A DNA stretch of 64,000 nt from Lachnospiraceae bacterium (GCA_019421365.1 JAHZFJ010000017.1:1-64000); one strand, 5' to 3'; shown: positions 16,911-26,338, counted from the first letter of the stretch. Notes: generated by a model not told the origin, from the sequence alone. Translations and numbers: made by a program.

Positions 16911-18161
16911 ATGTCAATAAATCCTTTTGAACTACAAACAAAAAACGTTAATGAAACGTTTATTGATTTTAAAGGCTTGTATCCTAAATCCTATGACAAA
17001 GATGCAACAGATCCTTATACCAAAACTCGTATTATCTTAATGAATGGTGCGGAATATGAGGCAGTTTGGTTTTCTCATCAATTCTCACGTAATTGTAACA
17101 ATAACGACATCCGGCGAGAACTTGCATCCATGAGACGTGTGGAACAACAACAGCAAAAACGTATAAGTAACCTAAAGCCAATCAATGAAACGATCCTAGA
17201 AACAACTATTGGATATGAACAATTAGCAGTTGACCTTACCAGCATCATGGCTAAAGACGAAAAAGATCCCAATGTTAAAAAAGCTCTTGATTTCGCACTA
17301 TTAGAGGATTTCGATCACTTATATCGTTATGCGAATCTACTCGAAATGGAGCATCACATCTATGCCGATAAGTTAGTTGGAAAATACACTGAAATTATGC
17401 CTGGTCGTCCAACCATCGCTGAGCATCGTTATCCTTTTGATGATGTAAAACATTTCATCAACAGTAAAACTGCTGACCCTCTTACTAAACTACATGTTAA
17501 TATAATAACTGCTGCCGAACAACAAACCATGAATTATTACATGAATGTTAGCTGCTTCTATACTTCCGATATTGGACGTAGATTATATCAAGAAATCGGC
17601 CTCATTGAGGAAGCACATGTTACCCAATATGGCAGTTTACTTGATACCAACTGTACTTGGCTTGAGAATTTGTTAATGCACGAATATACGGAATGTTATC
17701 TTTATTATTCTTGCTTCGAAACAGAATGTGATCCTTATATCAAAAAGATCTGGGAACAGCAATTTGAACAGGAAGTAGCACATCTTCATAATGCAGCTGA
17801 CATGTTGAAGAAATACGAAGATAAGGAATGGCAACAGGTAATTCCAGACGGCAAGTTTCCTAAACTTCTTTCCTTAGGCTCTAACATTGAATATGTCCGC
17901 AAAATTCTTGAATCTGTACGCCTTACTGGTAAGCTTGAAGATTATGCCCCAGTTTCAAGTCTACCAGATGATGATGATTTCTTCAAATACCAAAACAGCG
18001 TGATTAAGTCTGCCGAAGATGTTCCAAGTCACGATATTATTGAAAAATATATTGCTGAAAAAGGACAAGATTATAGATTTCAAGTTGAGCCACATCCAAT
18101 TGAGGCATTGCAAGATCGTAAAACGGATAATACAACTATTGCACGAACCAAAAACGAATAA
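16911..18161 (+). CDS. two-domain ferritin-like protein, unnamed family
   Basis: The 416-residue protein starts at an ATG after AGGAGGC and is nearly all helical from residue 65. Carboxylate and histidine pairs recur as in ferritin-like di-iron helices: Glu103; Glu132, Asp135 and His136; Glu145, Glu147 and His148; Glu203; Glu234 with His236; Glu258 and Glu261; Glu286, Glu288 and His291. This suggests two four-helix, possibly di-iron, units. The last 100 residues are polar and probably less ordered. The gene is divergent from the DUF1858-hemerythrin pair and convergent with a DUF2935 gene, so an oxygen or peroxide role is plausible. I cannot name the family. Confidence 0.78.
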   Translation: MSINPFELQTKNVNETFIDFKGLYPKSYDKDATDPYTKTRIILMNGAEYEAVWFSHQFSRNCNNNDIRRELASMRRVEQQQQKRISNLKPINETILETTIGYEQLAVDLTSIMAKDEKDPNVKKALDFALLEDFDHLYRYANLLEMEHHIYADKLVGKYTEIMPGRPTIAEHRYPFDDVKHFINSKTADPLTKLHVNIITAAEQQTMNYYMNVSCFYTSDIGRRLYQEIGLIEEAHVTQYGSLLDTNCTWLENLLMHEYTECYLYYSCFETECDPYIKKIWEQQFEQEVAHLHNAADMLKKYEDKEWQQVIPDGKFPKLLSLGSNIEYVRKILESVRLTGKLEDYAPVSSLPDDDDFFKYQNSVIKSAEDVPSHDIIEKYIAEKGQDYRFQVEPHPIEALQDRKTDNTTIARTKNE

Positions 18162-18209
18162 TAGGACTGTCGTATAGTTTTAGATTAATATCAATAAAAT
18201 ACAAAAAAA

Positions 18210-18283
18210 GATCTCAAAAAGTTCAATGCCAGTGGCGAATATGATATCTCCGCCACTGACATTCAACATTTTGAGATCGTTTT
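18210..18283. terminator. long bidirectional terminator between two ferritin-like genes
   Basis: Positions 18210-18278 fold into a stem of nearly 29 pairs with few mismatches, starting GATCTCAAAA and ending TTTTGAGATC, with T-runs outside on both strands. It separates convergent genes. Confidence 0.85.
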
Positions 18284-18309
18284 TACCGTTTTGTGATTGC
18301 TTTTACATC

Positions 18310-19212
18310 TTATTTTTGTTCTAATAATCTAATATAGTGATTCGCTTCCCTTAATACATGATCTGCTAATAATGGAAGAATCAAACTCCGAATCTTACAA
18401 TCTGCAATTCCCATCGTTCCAGCCATTTTAAAATCACGATATTTCATAGTTTCTTCAAGTGTCTTATCCGTGACAGAATCAATTGTCATATCTGTTACAT
18501 TCATTGCTTCAGCCAATAATTCTGCATAATCCATTGCAAAATCATTTGCAGTCATTATCAATTCATTCTCTGTAGGATCCAATAATCCTCTAATGAATAA
18601 AGCGTGCTCCATCATAATTTGATTCCAAAACAACTCTATATCTCTCATATTTTCCTGAGCGTCAACATTACCTTCTTCCAGATTCATAATATAATTTTGA
18701 TATAATTTAGCTTCTCGAATGATATGTTCGATTAACAACGGATAATTCATTGTGAACATTTTACAATCCAATACATTTTGTAAAGTCTGTTCTTTAAATG
18801 AAATTAACCCTGCTAACAATTTTAAGCTTCTTCTATTAATTTGTTTTACCTCTTCAGTTATATCACAATCTACTTTCTTCGCTCTCCTAATGTTATTCCG
18901 TAATTTTTCTTCAAGAATCGTAATATTTTCATCAAGCTGACTGCCCGTTAACATACTTGTTTTTCTCTCTGCACCTAAAGTAAACTCTGTTACTACTTCT
19001 CCCGATTCAAATATCGTAGCCCCTACTACTCCTTGGCTACAGCAAATAACATCATATAACAAATTTTCAAATGCCATTTTATAATTCTTTGCTTCATTTA
19101 TATAGTCTTTATTTGCCTGCGTATATCCAACTTCTAAGAAAAATGAATGTTCTTTCATGATTCTCCCAAAAAACAAATGTAACTCCAGCGAGGATTTTAC
19201 ATAGTTATTCAT
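18310..19212 (-). CDS. DUF2935 ferritin-like protein
   Basis: The 300-residue protein, from the ATG at 19212 about 6 nt after AAGGAG, is all helical and made of two similar halves. Each begins with a long helix carrying the same pattern: ELHLFFGRIMKEHSFFLE at the N-terminus and ELFWNQIMMEHALFIRGL in the middle. IEHIIREAKLY and ADHVLREANHY close the halves. This is the DUF2935 layout of Firmicutes, where the repeated Glu/His positions would build di-iron sites. No biochemical role is established to my knowledge. The setting among hemerythrin and ferritin-like genes supports metal- or oxygen-related work. Confidence 0.85.
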   Translation of the reverse strand: MNNYVKSSLELHLFFGRIMKEHSFFLEVGYTQANKDYINEAKNYKMAFENLLYDVICCSQGVVGATIFESGEVVTEFTLGAERKTSMLTGSQLDENITILEEKLRNNIRRAKKVDCDITEEVKQINRRSLKLLAGLISFKEQTLQNVLDCKMFTMNYPLLIEHIIREAKLYQNYIMNLEEGNVDAQENMRDIELFWNQIMMEHALFIRGLLDPTENELIMTANDFAMDYAELLAEAMNVTDMTIDSVTDKTLEETMKYRDFKMAGTMGIADCKIRSLILPLLADHVLREANHYIRLLEQK

Positions 19213-19340
19213 ATCTTCTCCTTGCACAATATAAACTCTCTATTTAGTATATGCATATCAATTATATAGGGTGCTTATAAGATAGGATGCTTTATTAGAA
19301 ATTATAAAGTTTATTCATGTTAGAAATGTAGTATATATTA

Positions 19341-19389
19341 AAATAAGGTTGTCACACGAACTCAATACGTTCGTGTGACAACCCTATTT
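19341..19389 (-). terminator. terminator of the beta-glucoside operon
   Basis: GGTTGTCACACGAA (19347-19360) pairs with TTCGTGTGACAACC (19370-19383). The stem lies just after the glycosidase stop and is followed on the minus strand by TTATTTTAATAT. Confidence 0.8.
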
Positions 19390-19395
19390 TCATAA

Positions 19396-20817
19396 CTAGT
19401 TCAATCCATTATTTTTGATTACATTCTTATACCATTCGAAGGATTTCTTCTTGTAGCGTTTCAACGTTCCATTCCCTTCGTTATCTTTATCAACATAGAT
19501 AAATCCATATCGTTTTTTCATTTCTCCAGTTGATGCGCTTACTAAATCAATACATCCCCATGGTGTATAGCCTATTAAATCAACACCGTCTATCTCTACA
19601 GCATCAGTCATGGCTTTTATATGCGCTTCCAGATAAGCGATACGATAATCATCTTCCACCGTACCATCTTCCGTTAAGGTATCCACTGCACCTAGTCCAT
19701 TCTCAACAATAAACAAAGGCTTTTGATAACGATCATATAGCGCATTCATTGTTATACGAAGTCCTAATGGATCAATTTGCCATCCCCACTCACTTGCTTT
19801 CAGATGAGGATTACGAAGCCCAGAGATTACATTGCCTGCAGTCTTTTCACCTACATCAGGATTCGCGCTTGTAAGTCTAGATGTATAATAGCTAAACGCG
19901 ATATAATCAACTGTATTCTCTCTTAAGATTCTCTCATCTTCTGGGTCCATCTCAATATGAATCTGATTTCTTTCTAAGAATCTCTTCGCATAATTAGGAT
20001 AAGCTCCTCTTGATTGTACATCAATAAAGAAATAGTTACCTTTATCCTTCTCCATTGCATCAAACACATCTTCTGGATCGCATGAATATGAATAATATTG
20101 TCCTGCTGCTAACATACAACCAACTTTGTTGTTAGGATCAATCTCATGTGCTAACTTTGTTGCAAGTGCAGAAGCTACCAGTTCATTATGCGCTGCTTGG
20201 TATTTTACTTGTACTTCATCTTCACCATCACGGAACATAATTCCTGCTCCCATAAAAGGAAGGTGCATCAACATATTGATTTCATTAAAAGTCATCCAGT
20301 ACTTAACTTTTCCTTTAAATCTCTTAAAGATTACCTCACAATATCTTACATAAGCATCGATTAATTTACGACTTCTCCAAGAACCATATTTTTGCTCTAA
20401 CGCAAGAGGTACATCAAAGTGGCAGATTGTAACCACTGGTTCAATATTATAACTTAACAGTTCGTCAATAAATGCTTCATAGAAAGCCAATCCCTCTTCA
20501 TTTGGTTCTGCTTCTTCCCCTGTAGGGAAGATTCTTGACCAAGCAAATGAAAATCTGTAGCATTTGAATCCCATCTCTGCGAACAGTTTGATATCTTCTT
20601 TATAATTATGATACATATCAATGGCTTCATGAGATGGAAAATAAGCATCTTCTGGTAGCTCATTGTAATGTAATTTTCCTTGCATTACCGCACGACGATG
20701 TTCTCCCCAAGGAATTACATCTACAGTTCCAAGCCCTTTATTACCTTCTAGGTATCCACCTTCACACTGGTTTGCCGCCGTTGCGCCTCCCCATAAAAAA
20801 TCCTTTGGTAAACTCAT
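19396..20817 (-). CDS. bglA: 6-phospho-beta-glucosidase, glycoside hydrolase family 1
   Basis: The 473-residue enzyme has the GH1 start FLWGGATAANQCEGG, the acid/base Glu179 in TFNEIN and the nucleophile Glu372 in IVENGLG. It would split phosphorylated beta-glucosides, such as cellobiose-6-phosphate or salicin-6-phosphate, in the cytoplasm into glucose-6-phosphate and the aglycone. Phospho-specificity is inferred from linkage to the PTS gene upstream. The ATG follows AAGGAGC. A 197-bp foldback separates it from the PTS gene, and I see no separate RAT in front of it, so it probably depends on read-through of the operon. Confidence 0.93.
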   Translation of the reverse strand: MSLPKDFLWGGATAANQCEGGYLEGNKGLGTVDVIPWGEHRRAVMQGKLHYNELPEDAYFPSHEAIDMYHNYKEDIKLFAEMGFKCYRFSFAWSRIFPTGEEAEPNEEGLAFYEAFIDELLSYNIEPVVTICHFDVPLALEQKYGSWRSRKLIDAYVRYCEVIFKRFKGKVKYWMTFNEINMLMHLPFMGAGIMFRDGEDEVQVKYQAAHNELVASALATKLAHEIDPNNKVGCMLAAGQYYSYSCDPEDVFDAMEKDKGNYFFIDVQSRGAYPNYAKRFLERNQIHIEMDPEDERILRENTVDYIAFSYYTSRLTSANPDVGEKTAGNVISGLRNPHLKASEWGWQIDPLGLRITMNALYDRYQKPLFIVENGLGAVDTLTEDGTVEDDYRIAYLEAHIKAMTDAVEIDGVDLIGYTPWGCIDLVSASTGEMKKRYGFIYVDKDNEGNGTLKRYKKKSFEWYKNVIKNNGLN

Positions 20818-20859
20818 ATAATATTGCTCCTTCCGTAATCTAGTCTACTTCAAATCTAA

Positions 20860-21056
20860 GCAATTGCAGAACTCTTTGTAATGGCGACAAACATATCAAT
20901 GTGTTTTATGTCTGCCGTTACAATTTCCCGAATTGTGTTAAACGTCACATACAATGTTATTTATTGCATGGGTAAGTAACACAATTTTAGGAAAATTGTA
21001 GTAGGTAGCCTTAAAACACAGATATGTTTGTCGACATGGAGAAGAGTTTTGCAATT
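20860..21056. repeat. 197-bp imperfect foldback element between the PTS and glycosidase genes
   Basis: The left arm (about 20860-20941) and the right arm (about 20977-21056) are inverted copies of each other with scattered mismatches. The outer ends read GCAATTGCAGAACTCTT and AAGAGTTTTGCAATT, and an inner block CGACAAACATATC is shared exactly. The loop is about 35 bp. It fills most of the 250-bp intergenic gap and codes for nothing. It could be a MITE-like insertion or an RNA hairpin that lowers or stabilises the downstream message. Confidence 0.8.
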
Positions 21057-21067
21057 TCCAATCTTAT

Positions 21068-22954
21068 CTACTTAACAACTTTGATTATTTCTTCGCCTAC
21101 AACTACTTTTCGGTCAGTTACTGCTAATACTTCCTCATAATCAGCTGTATTACTAATAATAACTGGTGTTACTACTTCAAAACCTTGGCTCTGTATTCCT
21201 TTTATATCAAAATCTAACAAATGTGTACCAACTTCTACACGGTCACCCGTCTTAACATGAGCTGTATAATATTTACCTTCTAAACGAACCGTATCAATAC
21301 CAACATGGATTAAGATTTCAATACCATCATCACTTGTGATACCAATTGCATGCTTTGTATCAAAAACCATCGAAATAGTTCCATTAACAGGTGATACTAC
21401 TTTACCTTCTGTTGGGATAATCGCCATACCTTTACCTAAGATTTCTCCTGCGAATGTTTCGTCGCTAACATCTTTTAACTCAATTGCTTCCCCAGTAATT
21501 GGAGCGCAAACTACATCTGTATTATTAGTTGTTTTTACTGCTAAATTATTCTCTTTCTTGTCTACTTTTTTATCTACTGTTGCATCTTCTGTTACAGGAT
21601 CTTTATAGATAATAAATGTTATAACAAATGCAATTACAACACTGATTACTGCACCAATACATGCAAAATAGAATGTTGACATTGTATCTCCACCAATATA
21701 ACTTGGTAATGTTAAGAATCCCGGAGAACCACCTGCGTAGTTAGCTACTTTGAAGATTCCCATGAATAAACCACCAATTGTTCCACCAATCATAGATGCG
21801 TACAATGGAGTCTTAAAACGTAAGTTAACACCATATAACGCTGGCTCTGTAATACCACATACCCCTGTGATACCCGCTGACATTGCTAGTTGTTTGATAT
21901 CAGATTTTTTTGATTTAAATGCTACAGCAAGTGCTGCACCACCTTGAGCTACATTTGAAGCTAACATACCAGGATAAATAATTGCATCATATCCTAATGT
22001 CATACGATTGTTAATACCGATTGGAACTAAGCCATAATGTGTACCTGTCATAACCAATAATGGAGTTAATCCACCAAGTAATGTTGGAACTAACCAACTA
22101 CAATATGATTCAATTGTTTTAATACCATTTCCAATAAGGTTACTAATGTTGTATCCGATTGGTCCTATAACTACTAATGTTATGATACCAGTAACTGCAA
22201 TTGTTATTAATGGTTTTGAGAAGAACTTAATTGCTTTTGGTGAAATCTTATCAGCAATTGGCTCCACATAAGACATAAACCATACTGCTAAAATAATAGG
22301 TAATACAGATGATGAATAACTAGCAAGTGAAATTGGTAAACCAAAAACATGAATACCAGTACCTGCTTCTTTTGCTGTATTTACCATTGATACGAAGTTT
22401 GGATGTAATAGAATACCACCAATCATCATTGCCAAATACGCGTTACATTTAAACTTCTTAGCAGCTGAATTAGCAAGTAATATTGGTAAGAAATAAAACG
22501 CTGAATCCGCCATGAAGTTAATTACTTGGTAAGTTTGTGCTTCTGTGGAAATCAATTTAAACGCTACTAAAATCGCAAGTACTGCCTTTAACATACCTGC
22601 TGCTGTAATTGCAGGTAGAATTGGTGTAAAGATACCTGTGATAGTATCAATTACTTTAGCACCTTTTGATCGTTTATCTTCTTCTTTAGCGCTTTCAGTT
22701 CCTACATCTAAGTCTGCTATCTTTGTAATCTCTTTATATACATTACCAACATCACTACCAATAATAACTTGGTATTGACCTGCATTACTAACAACCCCCA
22801 TAACACCTGATGTACTCTTTAATGCGTCTGTATTTGCTTTACTCTCATCTTTAAGATTAAATCTTAATCTTGTTGCACAATGTGTTAATGAAGCAACATT
22901 TTCTTTTCCGCCTACGAGTCCTAATATGCTCTCGCCTAATTTCTTGTAGTCCAT
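21068..22954 (-). CDS. bglF: PTS beta-glucoside-specific enzyme IIBCA
   Basis: The 628-residue permease has the domain order IIB-IIC-IIA. IIB (residues 1-90) contains the phospho-cysteine Cys26 in THCATRLRF. IIC (about 105-460) has some ten membrane segments and the conserved GITEPALYGVNLR. IIA (about 490-628) has the crr-type fold with the phospho-histidine in ILIHVGIDTV. It takes up and phosphorylates beta-glucosides and, in related systems, also phosphorylates and restrains its antiterminator. The gene is downstream of the antiterminator gene and a RAT/terminator, the arrangement known from bgl, bgl-like and sac systems. Confidence 0.95.
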   Translation of the reverse strand: MDYKKLGESILGLVGGKENVASLTHCATRLRFNLKDESKANTDALKSTSGVMGVVSNAGQYQVIIGSDVGNVYKEITKIADLDVGTESAKEEDKRSKGAKVIDTITGIFTPILPAITAAGMLKAVLAILVAFKLISTEAQTYQVINFMADSAFYFLPILLANSAAKKFKCNAYLAMMIGGILLHPNFVSMVNTAKEAGTGIHVFGLPISLASYSSSVLPIILAVWFMSYVEPIADKISPKAIKFFSKPLITIAVTGIITLVVIGPIGYNISNLIGNGIKTIESYCSWLVPTLLGGLTPLLVMTGTHYGLVPIGINNRMTLGYDAIIYPGMLASNVAQGGAALAVAFKSKKSDIKQLAMSAGITGVCGITEPALYGVNLRFKTPLYASMIGGTIGGLFMGIFKVANYAGGSPGFLTLPSYIGGDTMSTFYFACIGAVISVVIAFVITFIIYKDPVTEDATVDKKVDKKENNLAVKTTNNTDVVCAPITGEAIELKDVSDETFAGEILGKGMAIIPTEGKVVSPVNGTISMVFDTKHAIGITSDDGIEILIHVGIDTVRLEGKYYTAHVKTGDRVEVGTHLLDFDIKGIQSQGFEVVTPVIISNTADYEEVLAVTDRKVVVGEEIIKVVK

Positions 22955-22980
22955 ATCCTTAACCTTCCTTCCTTTGAATA

Positions 22981-23058
22981 AAAAAATACCTAAACTAATC
23001 CTTCTAGGTAAAATCTAGCGAGATTAATTTAGGTATAGCCTACTTAAAGTAACAATCC
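22981..23058 (-). promoter_or_regulatory. RAT antiterminator site and terminator before the PTS gene
   Basis: On the minus strand GGATTGTTACTTTAAG and the following GTAGGCTATACC (23058-23032) match the ribonucleic antiterminator recognised by BglG/LicT proteins. Its last bases overlap a terminator stem, GATTAATTTAGGTA paired with TACCTAAACTAATC with two mismatched positions, followed by six or seven U (22986-22980). Binding of the antiterminator would open read-through into the PTS gene. Confidence 0.9.
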
Positions 23059-23068
23059 TATTAATCGT

Positions 23069-23902
23069 TTACTTCGATGTAATTCTTTTAATATGCAGAG
23101 TCAGATAAATCATCTCATCCTCTGTTAAATCACATCCATATTCTTGTTTGATGAATTCTTTCACTTTCTTCGTACATGCGTACTCTTCTTTACATTGTTG
23201 TTTTAATACTGCAAGGAAATGTTCATCTTGATCTTTGATCACAGTTCCTGATAAAACACGCTGTGCAAAAAACTTTACGTGCGTAATAAAACGCTCATAA
23301 TGAACGGAATACTCATCTAGTTCCATATTAAAATGATACTTCACTATGTTAATAATTTGTTGCATCATCTTTGCCATAACCGTGGCTTTTTGCATGGATA
23401 TCTCATCCATAGATGCATTAACCAGATGTAGTGCAATGAAACCAGCTTCATCTTCTGGTAATTGAATCCCAAGTCTTCTCTTTATAATGTCTAAAGCTTC
23501 TTTACCTATTAGGTATTCATGATTATAGAATTTCTTAATCTCCCATAACAAAGCATTCTTTATTGCTACTCCATTCTTATTTCGTTCAATTGCAAAATTT
23601 ATATGGTCTGTTAATGATATGAATATATTATCATTTAACTTTTGTCCTAATGATGCTCTTGCAAAATTAATGATCTCATTAGTAACTTGAATATGCTCGA
23701 ATGGAATCTTTTCTAAAATCTTCACTAACTGATTGGTATTTGCTTTATCATTACATGTATATAGCTTCTCAATCAGACTTGAATCAATTTCATCACCTGG
23801 GCTCTTTTTAAAACCTAATCCACAACCCATGGCTAATACTTCGTTACCATTTTCATCATAAGTTCTAATTAAATTATTGTTAATTACTTTAACAATTTTC
23901 AT
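23069..23902 (-). CDS. licT: BglG/LicT-family transcriptional antiterminator
   Basis: The 277-residue protein has the RNA-binding CAT domain (residues 1-55, MKIVKVINNNLIRTYDENGN and the GCGLGFKKSPGDEID segment) and two PRD domains. PRD1 has its conserved His around DHINFAI and LLWEIKKFY, and PRD2 has VHYERFITHVKFFAQR and LTLHIKRI at the end. Phosphorylation of the PRDs by the PTS is expected to control dimerisation. It binds the RAT sites before its own gene and before the PTS gene. The gene is first in the operon. Confidence 0.95.
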   Translation of the reverse strand: MKIVKVINNNLIRTYDENGNEVLAMGCGLGFKKSPGDEIDSSLIEKLYTCNDKANTNQLVKILEKIPFEHIQVTNEIINFARASLGQKLNDNIFISLTDHINFAIERNKNGVAIKNALLWEIKKFYNHEYLIGKEALDIIKRRLGIQLPEDEAGFIALHLVNASMDEISMQKATVMAKMMQQIINIVKYHFNMELDEYSVHYERFITHVKFFAQRVLSGTVIKDQDEHFLAVLKQQCKEEYACTKKVKEFIKQEYGCDLTEDEMIYLTLHIKRITSK

Positions 23903-23965
23903 AATACCTTCGTCTTCCTTTTGTTTGTGCTAAAAGTGTTAACTGTTTACTTCCTAGTTAAGGGT

Positions 23966-24043
23966 CAAAAAAAGGCCATACTTCACTTATGAATATAAAA
24001 TAGTTTCATAAAGTGGTATAGCCTGCTTAACCAGTAACAATCC
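23966..24043 (-). promoter_or_regulatory. RAT antiterminator site and terminator before licT
   Basis: On the minus strand GGATTGTTACTGGTTAAGC and then AGGCTATACC (24043-24015) is a textbook RAT. The overlapping terminator stem pairs 24023-24005 with 23993-23974 and is followed by seven U. This gives autoregulation of the antiterminator gene. Confidence 0.92.
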
Positions 24044-24227
24044 AACTGTTATTTGATAAATACATCATATCACGTGATTTGATATATGTCAACAATATTT
24101 TATCTTTTTCAACACAAATTCTATATCTTTTTACTAGTATACATATAATTTCTTTACTTTATCTTTATTATAATGGCATAAACTTATTAAAACTATGCGA
24201 AATATATTAACACGTAATAACCATATA

Positions 24228-24266
24228 AGAAACTCCCAACTTAGCATAAGCTAATCGGGAGTTTCT
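24228..24266 (-). terminator. terminator of hcp
   Basis: AGAAACTCCC (24228-24237) pairs with GGGAGTTTCT (24257-24266), with an inner TTAG/CTAA pairing; it lies about 30 nt after the hcp stop codon. Confidence 0.75.
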
Positions 24267-24292
24267 ACACAATAATTTATTATGATTATCTA

Positions 24293-26146
24293 TTACTGTA
24301 ATTTACTTAACAACTCTTCCACATCAAGTCCATGAACCATACAAGCTTCTTCTAATGTTTCTGCTTGTGATGATGGGCAACCTAGGCAATGCATTCCTGA
24401 TTCCATTAACACTCTTGCATTATCAGGATTTAATTGAAGAACATCTCCAATAATCATATCTTTCGAAATTACTCCCTCTTCTACCTGCGCAGTTTTTACT
24501 TCATCTCCGAAGAATAATTCCATGTCTTCTTCTACTGTAGAGATTCCAGCAATTCCGAAGTTATCTACTAATACTTTCGCTACATTTGGAGAAAGGAATC
24601 CAGGAAGTGTTGGTCCTAAGTGAATTTCTTTTACTCCAAGATATAATAAACTCAATAATACGATTACAGCTTTTTGTTCATACCAAGCAATGTTATAGAT
24701 GATTGGTAACTCGTTGATATCTGCTAAACCAAATACTTCTTTTAGTTTAAGTGCGATTAGAGCTAATGAGTATGAATCATTACATTGACCTGCGTCAAGA
24801 ACTCTTGGAATACCACCGATATCCCCTAGATTTAACTTGTTGTATTTATATTTTGCACAACCAGCTGTTAAGATTACAGTATCTTTTGGAAGCGCCTTCG
24901 CAAAGTCTGTGTAATAGTTTCTTGATTTTGCTCTACCATCACAACCTGCCATTACTACGAATTTCTTAATTGCACCAGATTTTACTGCATCCACTACTGC
25001 GTCTGCTAGAGCAAATACTTGTGCATGTGCGAATCCACCAACGATTTCACCTGTTTCAATTTCTGTAGGAGCTGGACATTTCTTAGCTAGTTCAATGATT
25101 TCAGAGAAATCTTTTTGGCTTCCAGCCTCACCTTCAATATGCTTGCAGCCTACATAGCCAGCTGCTCCTGTTGTAAACATTCTATCTTTATAAGATGCTT
25201 TTGGAGGCACAATACAGTTTGTAGTCATTAAGATTGGTCCGTTAAAGCTTTCGAATTCTTCTTTTTGTTTCCACCAAGCGTTACCATAGTTACCTACTAA
25301 GTGGCTATATTTCTTAAGTTGAGGATAGTAATGTGCTGGCAACATTTCTGAATGTGTATAAACATCAACGCCTGTTCCTTCTGTTTGAATCAATAATTGT
25401 TCAAGATCTGATAAATCGTGGCCAGAAACTAAGATACCAGGGTTCTTGCCTACACCAATATTAACCTTTGTGATTTCTGGATTTCCGTAAGTTGTTGTAT
25501 TTGCTGTGTCTAGTAATGCCATACCATCTACGCCAAATTTACCTGTTTCTAATGTTAATGCTACTAAATCATCTGCTGTTAAAGAATCATCTAATAATTT
25601 TGCTAAAGTATCTTGCATGAATGCATCGATTTCTTCGTTGTCATAACCTAGCGCGTTTGCATGTTTTGAATATGCTGATAATCCTTTTAATCCATAGGTA
25701 ATTAATTCTCTTAGAGAACGAATATCTTCGTTTTCAGTTGCTAATACACCAACATCATCAGATTCCGCTTTTTCTTTAAGAATTTTATTCTCATCACCAG
25801 ACCATAATGCTGCGTCAGATAAACCTTCTTTACTTGATAGTTGTTCCATTAACTCATTCTTCTTAGCAATTGTTTCTTTTACTCTTACATAGAAGATTTC
25901 ATCATCAAAGTTTGCATTCGTAATTGTTGTGAAAAGGTTTAATGTGATAAAATGATTTACTTCTTTGCTAATCTCTTTGCCTTCTTTTCTTAGACGTGTA
26001 GTAACATCTGATAGCCCCTTAGTAACATATACTAATAAATCTTGCATGTTTGCTAAGTCTACACTTTTACCACAAACCCCACCTTTAGTACAACCTTTGT
26101 TACCTGCTGTTTCTTGACATTGATAGCAGAACATATTCTTATCCAT
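24293..26146 (-). CDS. hcp: hybrid cluster protein (hydroxylamine reductase) with C-terminal DUF1858 domain
   Basis: The 617-residue protein, from the ATG 8 nt after GGAGG, has the N-terminal cluster motif C-x2-C-x8-C-x5-C (Cys7, Cys10, Cys19, Cys25) of class I Hcp from strict anaerobes. Hybrid-cluster ligand segments follow (VSGHDLSDLEQ, VYTHSEMLPAHYYP, NCIVPPKASY, AAGYVGCKH, TAGCAKYKYNK, AGQCNDSYS). Hcp acts as an NO reductase and protein S-nitrosylase in studied bacteria; hydroxylamine reduction is its classical activity. Unusually, the last 60 residues form a DUF1858 domain (GMHCLGCPSS, ETLEEAC) absent from standard Hcp. The promoter carries the shared operator at -41.5. Confidence 0.95.
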   Translation of the reverse strand: MDKNMFCYQCQETAGNKGCTKGGVCGKSVDLANMQDLLVYVTKGLSDVTTRLRKEGKEISKEVNHFITLNLFTTITNANFDDEIFYVRVKETIAKKNELMEQLSSKEGLSDAALWSGDENKILKEKAESDDVGVLATENEDIRSLRELITYGLKGLSAYSKHANALGYDNEEIDAFMQDTLAKLLDDSLTADDLVALTLETGKFGVDGMALLDTANTTTYGNPEITKVNIGVGKNPGILVSGHDLSDLEQLLIQTEGTGVDVYTHSEMLPAHYYPQLKKYSHLVGNYGNAWWKQKEEFESFNGPILMTTNCIVPPKASYKDRMFTTGAAGYVGCKHIEGEAGSQKDFSEIIELAKKCPAPTEIETGEIVGGFAHAQVFALADAVVDAVKSGAIKKFVVMAGCDGRAKSRNYYTDFAKALPKDTVILTAGCAKYKYNKLNLGDIGGIPRVLDAGQCNDSYSLALIALKLKEVFGLADINELPIIYNIAWYEQKAVIVLLSLLYLGVKEIHLGPTLPGFLSPNVAKVLVDNFGIAGISTVEEDMELFFGDEVKTAQVEEGVISKDMIIGDVLQLNPDNARVLMESGMHCLGCPSSQAETLEEACMVHGLDVEELLSKLQ

Positions 26147-26226
26147 CCTTAATTCCTCCATTTTCTATTCATTAATTTTAAATGTATTCTTATACGACGC
26201 TAGCGCCGTTCATAACTCATGTGCTT

Positions 26227-26268
26227 ATTATATTCAGATCCTCTTTTAATTTCTGTTGTTTTTACAAC
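26227..26268 (-). promoter_or_regulatory. promoter and Crp/Fnr-type operator of hcp (site B)
   Basis: GTTGTTTTTACAAC (26255-26268) has the same half-sites as site A. On the minus strand TATAAT (26232-26227) follows after exactly 22 nt, so the dyad centre is at -41.5 from a start near 26220, about 75 nt before the hcp start codon. Confidence 0.82.
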
Positions 26269-26338
26269 GAGGTATAATTTATTAAATAATTTTATTATGC
26301 TAGTCATTGTATTGTAATTAAACAAAATTGCACTTAAT

